From assembly GCA_027346035.1 (NCBI GenBank), contig DAIESZ010000248.1:1-6796 (forward strand): a DNA stretch of 6,796 nt. The letters run 5' to 3'. This stretch comes from Propionibacteriaceae bacterium. Lineage in GTDB: Bacteria; Actinomycetota; Actinomycetes; Propionibacteriales; Propionibacteriaceae. Positions 1 to 5,424 of this stretch are shown piece by piece. The position numbers and the translations under genes were made by a program. Each line of letters opens with the position of its first letter. Positions within the stretch are counted from its first letter, which is position 1. The notes under the pieces were generated by a model. It had not been told where the DNA came from. It worked only from the letters and a program-made list of their open reading frames with translations, and made no database searches.

Positions 1-906
1 GCCGGGCACGACGAGATCGCCCTCCCCCACGTCCCCGGACACGAGTTGTCGGGCGTCGTGGCCGCGGTCGGCGCCGGAGTCACCCGGTGGTCGATCGGCG
101 ACAGGGTGACGGTGCCGTTCGTGTGCGGGTGCGGACACTGCGAATGGTGCCTCGCCGGCGACGCCCAGGTGTGCCCGAACCAGCAGCAGCCCGGGTTCAC
201 CCACTGGGGCTCGTTCGCCGAACTCGTCGTCCTGCACGCGGCCGACGCCAACCTCGTGGCGATCCCCGACGCCGTGAGCTTCGAAACGGCCGCGAGCCTC
301 GGCTGCCGGTTCGCCACCGCCTACCGGGCGCTCACCGCGCGAGCCCTGCTGCGGCCCGGCGAGACCCTCGCCGTGGTGGGGGCCGGCGGCGTCGGCCTCA
401 GCTGCGTGCAGATCGGCGTCGCGCTCGGCGCCACCGTCGTCGCGGTCGACCGCAACCCCGCCTCCCTCGAACTCGCCGCGTCCCTCGGCGCCGCCCACGC
501 GATCCTCGCCGCACCGGACTCCGATCCGGCGGTCGAGGTGGCGCGCCTCACCGGTGGCGGCGCCCACGTGGCCGTCGACGCGGTCGGCACCGAGCAGACC
601 TGCGCAACCTCGATCCTCAGCCTGCGACGGCGCGGGCGGCACGTGCAGATCGGGCTGCTGCCCCCGGTCCCGGGACATCCCCGGGTGCCGATGCACCGGG
701 TGATCGCCTGGGAGCTCGACGTGCTCGGCAGCCACGGGATGGCCGCCGCCGACTACCCCGGCATGCTCGACCTGATCGTGCAGGGACGGCTGCGTCCCGA
801 CCGCCTCGTCGAGCGCGTCGTGGGCCTTGCGGACGCCGGCACGCTGCTGCCGACGCTCGACACGGCCTCCACGGCGGGCATCACGCTCGTCGACCCTCGT
901 CGCTGA
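1..906 (+). CDS. Zinc-dependent medium-chain alcohol dehydrogenase, 5' end cut off by window
   Basis: This is a cytoplasmic MDR-family NAD(P)-dependent alcohol dehydrogenase, expected to interconvert an alcohol and an aldehyde or ketone. The reading frame is open from base 1, with 301 residues visible. Roughly 40 N-terminal residues, including the first catalytic-zinc cysteine, should lie outside the window. The visible part opens with PGHE (residues 12-15), the second catalytic-zinc region. The structural zinc lobe follows with the classical spacing C44-x2-C47-x2-C50-x7-C58. C102, in SLGC, is the likely third catalytic-zinc ligand. The nucleotide-binding GAGGVG is at 127-132, and D150 ends the second Rossmann strand; an acid there usually means NAD(H) preference. 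The stop is TGA at 904-906. The TTG at 46 is not the start, because conserved PGHE sequence lies before it. The family is certain; the substrate is unknown. The next gene starts 85 bases downstream on the same strand. Confidence 0.93.
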   Translation, partial: AGHDEIALPHVPGHELSGVVAAVGAGVTRWSIGDRVTVPFVCGCGHCEWCLAGDAQVCPNQQQPGFTHWGSFAELVVLHAADANLVAIPDAVSFETAASLGCRFATAYRALTARALLRPGETLAVVGAGGVGLSCVQIGVALGATVVAVDRNPASLELAASLGAAHAILAAPDSDPAVEVARLTGGGAHVAVDAVGTEQTCATSILSLRRRGRHVQIGLLPPVPGHPRVPMHRVIAWELDVLGSHGMAAADYPGMLDLIVQGRLRPDRLVERVVGLADAGTLLPTLDTASTAGITLVDPRR

Positions 907-944
907 GGTGACATGACATGACACCGTTCGGGTGTTGTTGTCTG

Positions 945-963
945 TGACCCCTGGTCATCCAGG
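945..963. promoter_or_regulatory. Overlapping small inverted repeats ahead of the epimerase gene
   Basis: In the gap between the alcohol dehydrogenase and epimerase genes, two short perfect inverted repeats share bases: TGACC-CCT-GGTCA at 945-957 and CCTGG-TCAT-CCAGG at 950-963. A third, ACACC-GTTCG-GGTGT, lies just upstream at 921-935 and is followed by a T/G-rich stretch (TGTTGTTGTC). The upstream one could be a weak terminator for the dehydrogenase. The downstream pair could be an operator or an mRNA 5' structure. With 5-base arms, chance is a real alternative in this GC-rich DNA, and no clear -10/-35 pair was found. Confidence 0.25.
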
Positions 964-991
964 TTCACCCGCACGAGCGAAAGGGCCGCCC

Positions 992-2389
992 ATGCCGATC
1001 TTCGAGCACGTCAGCCACTACCCCCACCCGCGCGATGAGGTCTTCCGGTGGCACACGCGACCAGGGGGGTTCACCCGGCTCACCCCGCCCGGCATGGCCA
1101 CCCTGCTCGAGGGACCGACCGACGGCATCAACCCCGGATCGGAGCTGCTGCTCCGCATCTCGCACCCGATGCTCACCGGCCTGATACCGCGTCCGGTGCC
1201 CCGCGTGGGCGCCTCGTGGCGGGTGCGTCACGTCGAGTTCGACGACGGGCGGCTGTTCGTCGACGAACAGGTGAGTGGCCCCTTCCGCAGCTGGCGGCAC
1301 GAGCACCACTTCGCCGACGCCCCCGACGGGGGCACCACGATCACCGACCGGGTGCACTGGGAACTGCCGCCGATGCCCACCGGCCTCGACGAGACGGTCG
1401 CCACCCACGAGTTGCGGAGACTGTTCGCGTTCCGCGAGCACCAACTGCGCGAGGATCTCGCCCTGCACGCCCGGCTGGGCGCGTTGCCCACCCAGGTGCT
1501 GGTGAGCCGGGCGTCCGGACTCATCGGCACCCAGGTCGTCGCGCTGCTCACCACCGGCGGCCACCGGGTGACCCGGCTGGTGCGCCACGAACCGCGCTCG
1601 GGCGACGAGGCCAGGTGGGCTCCCGAGGACGGCGCGATCGACGCGGACGCGATCGCCGCCGCGGAGGCGGTCGTGCACCTGGCGGGCGAGAGCATCGGCG
1701 GGAGGTTCACCGCCGCGAAGAAGCGGCGGATCCTCGGCTCTCGGGTCGACGGCACCCGCACCATCGCCGACGCCATCGAAAGGTGCGGACGCCGGCAGGT
1801 GCTGGTGCAGGCCTCGGGGATCGGCGTCTACGGCGCCCGGCGCCCGGGAGAACTGCTCGACGAGGAATCGGCCCCCGGCGACGGGTTCCTCGCCGAGGTG
1901 GTGCGCGCCTGGGAAGCCGCCGCCGATGCGGCCGACGGGCGGACCGTGTTCCTGCGCACCGGCATCGTGCTCAGCGAGGGCGGAGGGGCGCTGCTGCCGA
2001 TGTTGCCGCTGTTCCTCGCCGGGGCGGGCGGCCCGCTGACCGACCCCCGCGCCTGGATGAGCTGGATCACCCTCGACGACATGGCCCGCGCCTACGTGCA
2101 CGCCCTGTTCACCAGTGAGCTGAGCGGGCCGGTCAACGCGGTGGCCCCCGAGCCGGTGCCGGCCGGCGAGTTCGCCCGGGGCCTCGGCCGGGCGCTGCGG
2201 CGTCCGGCGCTGCTGAGGACTCCGGGCTTCGGGCCGGCTCTCGTGCTCGGAGCCGAGGGGAAGGACCAGCTCATCGACACCGACCAGAGGGTCGGGGTGG
2301 GCAAGCTGCTCGCCAGCGGCTTCCACTTCGGAGAACCCACCCTGTACGCGGCGCTGCAGCATGTCACCCGGCACGACGAGCGCGGGTGA
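992..2389 (+). CDS. SRPBCC domain fused to TIGR01777-type NAD-dependent epimerase (YfcH-like)
   Basis: This two-domain protein has 465 residues. Residues 1 to about 160 look like an SRPBCC (START-like) ligand-binding domain, beginning FEHVSHYPHPRDEVFRWHTRP. Residues from about 168 to the end are an extended SDR/epimerase domain of the TIGR01777 group (E. coli YfcH type). That domain shows SRASGLIG (172-179) at the dinucleotide loop, VHLAGESIGGRF, SRVDGTRTI, SGIGVYG (S275, Y280) at the active-site position, and WMSWITLDDMARAYVHAL. The fusion is common in actinobacteria; its substrate is unknown. ATG at 992 is chosen because GAAAGGG at 979-985 gives a good ribosome-binding site and the SRPBCC domain starts there. 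A GTG at 932 would add 20 residues without a recognisable motif. An oddity is that the first glycine of the usual GxxGxxG is Arg173. A loosely bound lipid or aromatic ligand handled by both domains is only a guess. Confidence 0.9.
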   Translation: MPIFEHVSHYPHPRDEVFRWHTRPGGFTRLTPPGMATLLEGPTDGINPGSELLLRISHPMLTGLIPRPVPRVGASWRVRHVEFDDGRLFVDEQVSGPFRSWRHEHHFADAPDGGTTITDRVHWELPPMPTGLDETVATHELRRLFAFREHQLREDLALHARLGALPTQVLVSRASGLIGTQVVALLTTGGHRVTRLVRHEPRSGDEARWAPEDGAIDADAIAAAEAVVHLAGESIGGRFTAAKKRRILGSRVDGTRTIADAIERCGRRQVLVQASGIGVYGARRPGELLDEESAPGDGFLAEVVRAWEAAADAADGRTVFLRTGIVLSEGGGALLPMLPLFLAGAGGPLTDPRAWMSWITLDDMARAYVHALFTSELSGPVNAVAPEPVPAGEFARGLGRALRRPALLRTPGFGPALVLGAEGKDQLIDTDQRVGVGKLLASGFHFGEPTLYAALQHVTRHDERG

Positions 2390-2398
2390 CGCGCCGGC

Positions 2399-2449
2399 CA
2401 GGGGTTCCCTGTCAGGGTGTGGACACCACCCCCCGGGCAGCGGGAGGAT
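2399..2449 (+). promoter_or_regulatory. Inverted-repeat cluster and weak promoter candidate for the aldo/keto reductase
   Basis: Short perfect inverted repeats are nested here: CAGGG-GTT-CCCTG (2399-2411), CCCTG-T-CAGGG (2407-2417) and GGTGT-GG-ACACC (2416-2427). The shared CCCTG arm means alternative pairings are possible. TGGACA at 2420-2425 matches the -35 consensus at five of six bases. The best partner, GAGGAT at 2444-2449 (18-base spacer), is a poor -10. This could be a regulated promoter, or simply the 3' end of the epimerase transcript folding up. There is no T-tract for a classical terminator. Confidence 0.25.
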
Positions 2450-2480
2450 CGAGGAAACCGACCATCCGGAAAGGACAACC

Positions 2481-3452
2481 ATGCAGTACACGCACCTGGG
2501 CCGCACCGGCCTGACGGTTTCGCGGCTGGTGTTGGGAACCATGAACTTCGGACCCCACACGCAGGAGGCCGACGCCGGCGCGATCATGAGCCGTGCCCTC
2601 GATGAGGGCGTCAACTTCTTCGACACCGCCAACGTCTACGGTGGCGTCGAGCACCGCGGCTGGACCGAGGAGATCGTCGGACGCTGGTTCCAGCAGAGCG
2701 GACGCCGCGACGAGGTCGTGCTCGCCACCAAGGTCTACGGCAACATGTCCGACCGGCCCAACGACTCGAAGCTGTCGGCGCTCAACATCCGCCGTGCCGT
2801 CGACGCGTCGCTGAAGCGGCTGCAGACCGACCACATCGACCTGTACCAGATGCACCACATCGACCGGCAGACGCCGTGGGACGAGCTGTGGCAGGCGATG
2901 GACACCCTCGTTGCACAGGGCAAGATCCTGTACGTCGGCTCGTCGAACTTCGGCGGCTGGCACATCGCCGCCGCGTGCGAGGCCGCCAGGGCCCGCCACT
3001 CGCTCGGATTGGTGAGCGAGCAGTCGCTGTACAACCTCGCCGCCCGCCAGATCGAGCTCGAGGTGCTGCCGGCATCACGTCACTACGGGCTCGGCGTCAT
3101 CCCGTGGTCGCCGCTCGCCGGTGGCCTGCTGGGTGGCGTGCTGGCCAAGGACCGCGCCGGCGAGCGCCGCTACGACGAACGCACCCGCCAGCGGGTCGAG
3201 TCGATGAAGGACCAACTGCAGCGCTGGGAGGACTTCTGCGCCGACCGGGGCCAGGAGCCCGGCGACGTCGCGCTGGCCTGGCTGCTGCACCAGCCGGGCG
3301 TCACCGGCCCGATCATCGGCCCCCGCACGATGGAGCAGTTCGAGGGCGCCCTGCGCGCGCTCGACATCACCCTCGACGACGCTGCGCTGGCGAAGCTCGA
3401 CGAGATCTTCCCCGGACCGGGCGGAGAGGCCCCCGAGGCGTACGCCTGGTGA
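2481..3452 (+). CDS. Aldo/keto reductase, (beta/alpha)8 NADPH-dependent
   Basis: A complete cytoplasmic aldo/keto reductase of 323 residues, expected to reduce aldehydes or ketones with NADPH. It opens with the typical YTHLGRTGLTVSRLVLGTMNFG. The catalytic tetrad is visible as D48 and Y53 (FFDTANVYGG), K84 (VLATKVYG) and H125 (DLYQMHHID). Cofactor-site signatures are GSSNFGGWHI, SEQSLYNL and PWSPLAGGLLGG, and near the end GPIIGPRTMEQFEGAL. The protein ends GEAPEAYAW, which I recognise from related actinobacterial reductases. ATG at 2481 is chosen because AAAGGA at 2470-2475 lies 5 bases upstream and the protein then begins where the family does. An ATG at 2361 would overlap the epimerase gene and add 40 low-complexity residues. 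Physiological substrate unknown; general carbonyl detoxification is plausible. It resembles the YghZ/YhdN/IolS side of the superfamily rather than the 2,5-diketogluconate reductases. Confidence 0.95.
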   Translation: MQYTHLGRTGLTVSRLVLGTMNFGPHTQEADAGAIMSRALDEGVNFFDTANVYGGVEHRGWTEEIVGRWFQQSGRRDEVVLATKVYGNMSDRPNDSKLSALNIRRAVDASLKRLQTDHIDLYQMHHIDRQTPWDELWQAMDTLVAQGKILYVGSSNFGGWHIAAACEAARARHSLGLVSEQSLYNLAARQIELEVLPASRHYGLGVIPWSPLAGGLLGGVLAKDRAGERRYDERTRQRVESMKDQLQRWEDFCADRGQEPGDVALAWLLHQPGVTGPIIGPRTMEQFEGALRALDITLDDAALAKLDEIFPGPGGEAPEAYAW

Positions 3453-3476
3453 GCCGATGACGGCGCAGGGTGATGG

Positions 3477-3511
3477 CTGCTCCGGGGCACTGGTTCGGCG
3501 CCTCGGAGCAG
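3477..3511 (+). terminator. Stem-loop after the aldo/keto reductase gene
   Basis: CTGCTCCGGGGC (3477-3488) pairs with GCCTCGGAGCAG (3500-3511), giving a 12-bp stem with a single G-U wobble and an 11-base loop. It starts 24 bases after the reductase stop codon and ends just before the putative -10 of the Old Yellow Enzyme gene. There is no T-run behind it, as is common for GC-rich actinobacterial terminators. An operator or a structure spanning the promoter is the alternative. Confidence 0.55.
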
Positions 3512-3516
3512 GTGAC

Positions 3517-3522
3517 TAAGGT
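3517..3522 (+). promoter_or_regulatory. Possible -10 element (or ribosome-binding site) of the Old Yellow Enzyme gene
   Basis: TAAGGT fits the TANNNT -10 pattern of actinobacterial housekeeping promoters and would place the transcript start at or within about two bases of the GTG at 3531, giving a leaderless mRNA. The same bases contain AAGG and could instead act as a short Shine-Dalgarno at roughly 8 bases from the start. The bases at -35 (TTCGGC, 3494-3499) are a poor match, so the two readings cannot be separated from sequence alone. Confidence 0.35.
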
Positions 3523-3530
3523 GTTCGGCT

Positions 3531-4643
3531 GTGACGACAACACGTTCCGACCTGCCCCTGCTGTTCCAGCCCATCACCCTGCGCCGGCTCACCGTGCGCA
3601 ACCGCGCGTGGGTGTCACCGATGTGCCAGTACGCCGTCGACGCCCGTGACGGGGTCCCCAACGACTGGCACGTCGTGCACTACGGAAGCCTCGCGGTCGG
3701 GGGCTTCGGGCTGGTGATGACCGAGGCCACCGCGGTCACGCCCGAGGGCCGGATCAGCCCCGAGGACACCGGCCTGTGGAACGACGACCAGGTGAGGGCC
3801 TGGCGACGGATCACCGACTTCGCCCACATGCACGCCACCGCGATGGGCGTGCAGTTGGCCCACGCCGGCCGCAAGGCGAGCACCGTCCGCTGGTGGCCGG
3901 CCGAGACGCCCGGCATCGTGCCGGCGTCCGCGGGCGGTTGGCAGGTGGTGGGCCCCACCGACAGGCCCGGCGACGGCGTCGAGTCGGCCCACAGCGTGCA
4001 CGCCCTCAGCGACGAGGAGATCGAGGGCGTCATCGATGCCTTCGCCGCCGCCGCCCGGCGCGCCCGTGACGCCGGGTTCGACGCGGTCGAGGTGCACGCC
4101 GCCCACGGCTACCTGCTGCACCAGTTCTATTCCCCGCTGTCGAACAACCGCACCGACCGCTGGGGTGGCGACTTCGACGGCCGGACCCGCCTCGTCCGCG
4201 AGGTGGCCCGGGCGATCCGCGCCGCCTGGCCCGACGAGCTACCGGTGTTCGTACGGCTGTCCGCGGTCGACTGGCGCGACGACGGCTGGCAGCTCGACGA
4301 CTCGGTACGCCTCGCCGCCGAGCTGAAGCTGCTGGGTGTCGACCTCATCGACGTGTCGAGCGGCGGCGTCGCCCAGGCGAGCATCCCCGCCGGTCCGGGT
4401 TACCAGGTGCCGTTCTCCGAGGGCGTCCGCCGCGGTGCCGGCATCGCCACCGCGGCGGTCGGCATGATCACCGAATCGGGCCAGGCCGAGGAGATCCTCG
4501 AGCAGGGCCGTGCCGACGTCGTGCTGCTGGCGCGTCAGGCGCTGCGCGACACGAACTGGCCGCTCCGCGCGGCACACGAGCTGGGCGTCGCCGCCTCCGA
4601 TGCGCCGTGGACGCCGGCCCGCTGGCGCGGCAGTTGGCACTGA
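3531..4643 (+). CDS. Old Yellow Enzyme family NADH:flavin oxidoreductase, YqjM-like ene-reductase
   Basis: A 370-residue FMN-dependent (beta/alpha)8 enzyme that should reduce activated C=C bonds of enals, enones or quinone-like electrophiles with NAD(P)H. It belongs with the YqjM (thermophilic-like, class III) branch. SPMCQYA carries C32 and Y34, the equivalents of YqjM Cys26 and Tyr28 that tune the flavin. The substrate-anchoring pair is H189/H192 in EVHAAHGYLLHQFYSPLSN. FMN contacts include QLAHAGRKAS and R242 in VRLSAVDW, and the C-terminal part has EEILEQGRADVVLLARQALRD. The family names given locally (NADH:flavin oxidoreductase, NADPH dehydrogenase NamA) all describe the same fold. GTG at 3531 is the start that gives the expected N-terminus (PLLFQPITLRRLTVRNRAWVSPM). 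No in-frame ATG lies ahead of the conserved core. The next gene begins 7 bases after the stop, so the two are probably cotranscribed. Confidence 0.95.
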   Translation: MTTTRSDLPLLFQPITLRRLTVRNRAWVSPMCQYAVDARDGVPNDWHVVHYGSLAVGGFGLVMTEATAVTPEGRISPEDTGLWNDDQVRAWRRITDFAHMHATAMGVQLAHAGRKASTVRWWPAETPGIVPASAGGWQVVGPTDRPGDGVESAHSVHALSDEEIEGVIDAFAAAARRARDAGFDAVEVHAAHGYLLHQFYSPLSNNRTDRWGGDFDGRTRLVREVARAIRAAWPDELPVFVRLSAVDWRDDGWQLDDSVRLAAELKLLGVDLIDVSSGGVAQASIPAGPGYQVPFSEGVRRGAGIATAAVGMITESGQAEEILEQGRADVVLLARQALRDTNWPLRAAHELGVAASDAPWTPARWRGSWH

Positions 4644-4650
4644 GCCGACG

Positions 4651-5052
4651 ATGCCGGACGCCACGGGGTTCGACTGGCTGCTGTCAGCGGCGGCCGAGCT
4701 TCCCGGCGTCCGGATCGAGCACCGGGAGGCGTGGGGCTGTCTGATCCTGTGGGTGGCCGACCGGTGGTTCGCGATGGTGATTCCGGATCGGCGCGGTGAG
4801 GTGCTGGTGAATCTCAAGGGCGACCCCGACCTCAACGCCGCCCTCGTCGGGGAACACGACTGGATCGTCCCCGCCTATCACATGAACAAGCGGCACTGGA
4901 TCTCGCTGCGGCTCAGCGACCCCCGAGCCGTGAGGGGCCTCGCGCTGGACCTGCTGGAGTCGTCGTGGGAGGTCACGGTGGCGGGGCTGCCCCGGCGGGT
5001 GGCGCGCCCCCTGCTCATGCTTCGCGAGGGTCCGGCCGCGGGCGGCAGGTGA
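4651..5052 (+). CDS. MmcQ/YjbR family protein
   Basis: A small 133-residue protein of the MmcQ/YjbR family (CyaY-like fold, often labelled a DNA-binding protein without firm proof). Family hallmarks are NLKGDPDLN (K56-G57-D58-P59) and PAYHMNKRHWISL (H77-M78-N79-K80-R81-H82-W83). The N-terminal half has the usual strand pattern WGCLILWVADRWFAMVIP. ATG at 4651 is preferred: it is 7 bases after the Old Yellow Enzyme stop, and the family-like sequence begins there. No clear Shine-Dalgarno precedes it, so translation is probably coupled to the upstream gene. In-frame starts further upstream lie inside the oxidoreductase gene and give unrelated Arg/Pro-rich sequence. The biochemical role is unknown. 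Confidence 0.9.
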   Translation: MPDATGFDWLLSAAAELPGVRIEHREAWGCLILWVADRWFAMVIPDRRGEVLVNLKGDPDLNAALVGEHDWIVPAYHMNKRHWISLRLSDPRAVRGLALDLLESSWEVTVAGLPRRVARPLLMLREGPAAGGR

Positions 5053-5107
5053 GCCGGCCACCGGGGTTGTGACGGCGTCCGCACGGGTGGGGTCCGCACA
5101 CGCAGGA

Positions 5108-5141
5108 CGGCGGCGTCCGGGAACCGGTCCCGACGCCGCCG
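5108..5141. terminator. Strong GC hairpin between convergent genes
   Basis: CGGCGGCGT (5108-5116) pairs with ACGCCGCCG (5133-5141). After one bulged C at 5117, CGGGA (5118-5122) pairs with TCCCG (5128-5132), leaving the loop ACCGG. That makes 14 base pairs, nearly all G-C. It lies between the convergent YjbR gene (ends 5052) and the zinc-binding-protein gene (ends 5157), so it can serve both strands. No T-tract is present on either side. Confidence 0.65.
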
Positions 5142-5156
5142 CCGCGGGGTGGTCGC

Positions 5157-5342
5157 TCAGCGACCGAAGAGCTTGCTGAAGAATCCGCTGTTGGCCGCCT
5201 TGGCCGCCGCGATCTCGTCGGCGGTGTGCTTGCCGTTGCACCACTGGTTCTTGGGCACGGACGCCTTGACCATCGAGATGTGCTGCCCACATCCGGCCCA
5301 CGTCGTCTTGCCGCAGACCTTGCACCTGACCGCGTGGCACAT
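5157..5342 (-). CDS. Small Cys/His-rich putative zinc-binding protein, function unknown
   Basis: This 61-residue protein begins MCHAVRCKVCGKTTWAGCGQ. Its candidate metal ligands are C7-x2-C10, C18-x2-H21 (CGQH), C35 and H39, with a further Cys at residue 2. The Cys/His set suggests one zinc ribbon or knuckle in residues 2-39. A helical, Lys/Ala-rich tail (EIAAAKAANSGFFSKLFGR) follows. I recall short actinobacterial proteins with the same CKxCGKTTWxGCGxH core annotated only as hypothetical, so it is a conserved family and not a chance frame. ATG at 5342 is preceded by an excellent Shine-Dalgarno, AGGAGGAG, at 5 bases. Its own promoter with an overlapping inverted repeat lies upstream (5397-5424), so it appears individually regulated. 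The kinase gene ends 78 bases upstream on the same strand. No signal peptide or membrane segment is visible. A metal-, thiol- or redox-related job is an inference from the cysteines and the operator type. Confidence 0.88.
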   Translation of the reverse strand: MCHAVRCKVCGKTTWAGCGQHISMVKASVPKNQWCNGKHTADEIAAAKAANSGFFSKLFGR

Positions 5343-5347
5343 ATGAA

Positions 5348-5355
5348 CTCCTCCT
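5348..5355 (-). promoter_or_regulatory. Strong ribosome-binding site of the small zinc-binding-protein gene
   Basis: On the minus strand AGGAGGAG lies 5 bases before the ATG at 5342. It is the best Shine-Dalgarno in the window and fixes the start of this short gene. It also suggests high translation when the gene is transcribed. Confidence 0.85.
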
Positions 5356-5396
5356 GGATCGCTGCTGGGAGGGACACCGGGCGTCCCAACTGGGCC

Positions 5397-5424
5397 ACTA
5401 TACCCGAGGGGGTATATGACTCAA
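5397..5424 (-). promoter_or_regulatory. Promoter of the small zinc-binding-protein gene
   Basis: Reading the minus strand, TTGAGT (5424-5419) is a -35 matching TTGACA at four of six bases. After a 16-base spacer comes TATAGT (5402-5397), a -10 matching TATAAT at five of six. Transcription should start near 5390, leaving a leader of about 48 bases with the strong ribosome-binding site. The -35 overlaps the stop codon of the kinase gene. This is the best-formed sigma-70-type promoter in the window. Confidence 0.65.
5399..5416. promoter_or_regulatory. CsoR/RcnR-like operator candidate over the promoter
   Basis: TATACCC-GAGG-GGGTATA is a perfect inverted repeat with 7-base arms and a 4-base centre. 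It covers the promoter spacer and most of the -10 element of the small zinc-binding-protein gene, the classic place for a repressor. A/T ends flanking a G/C tract (ATACCC...GGGTAT) are the known design of operators bound by the CsoR/RcnR/CstR family (copper, nickel/cobalt or persulfide sensors). The assignment to that family is inference from this resemblance; no such regulator is encoded in the window. Confidence 0.55.

Noticed and set aside
87..911. A 274-codon plus-strand frame overlapping the alcohol dehydrogenase
   Set aside because: Extremely Arg-rich sequence without motifs; the other frame contains all dehydrogenase signatures.
2361..2480. An upstream ATG extending the aldo/keto reductase by 40 residues
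   Set aside because: The extension overlaps the epimerase 3' end and is low-complexity; the ATG at 2481 has a proper ribosome-binding site and the family N-terminus.
965..2632. A 555-codon open frame on the minus strand across the epimerase gene
   Set aside because: It has no recognisable domain, is rich in Arg, Gly, Pro, His and Val, and is antisense to a well-recognised gene. Long open antisense frames are expected with very high third-position GC.
4239..4835. A 198-codon minus-strand frame across the Old Yellow Enzyme end and YjbR start
   Set aside because: Antisense to two recognised families and no motif in its own translation.
5077..5099. 8-base direct repeat GTCCGCAC separated by 7 bases
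   Set aside because: Short and in a GC-rich gap between convergent genes; no sign of CRISPR, an att site or further copies.
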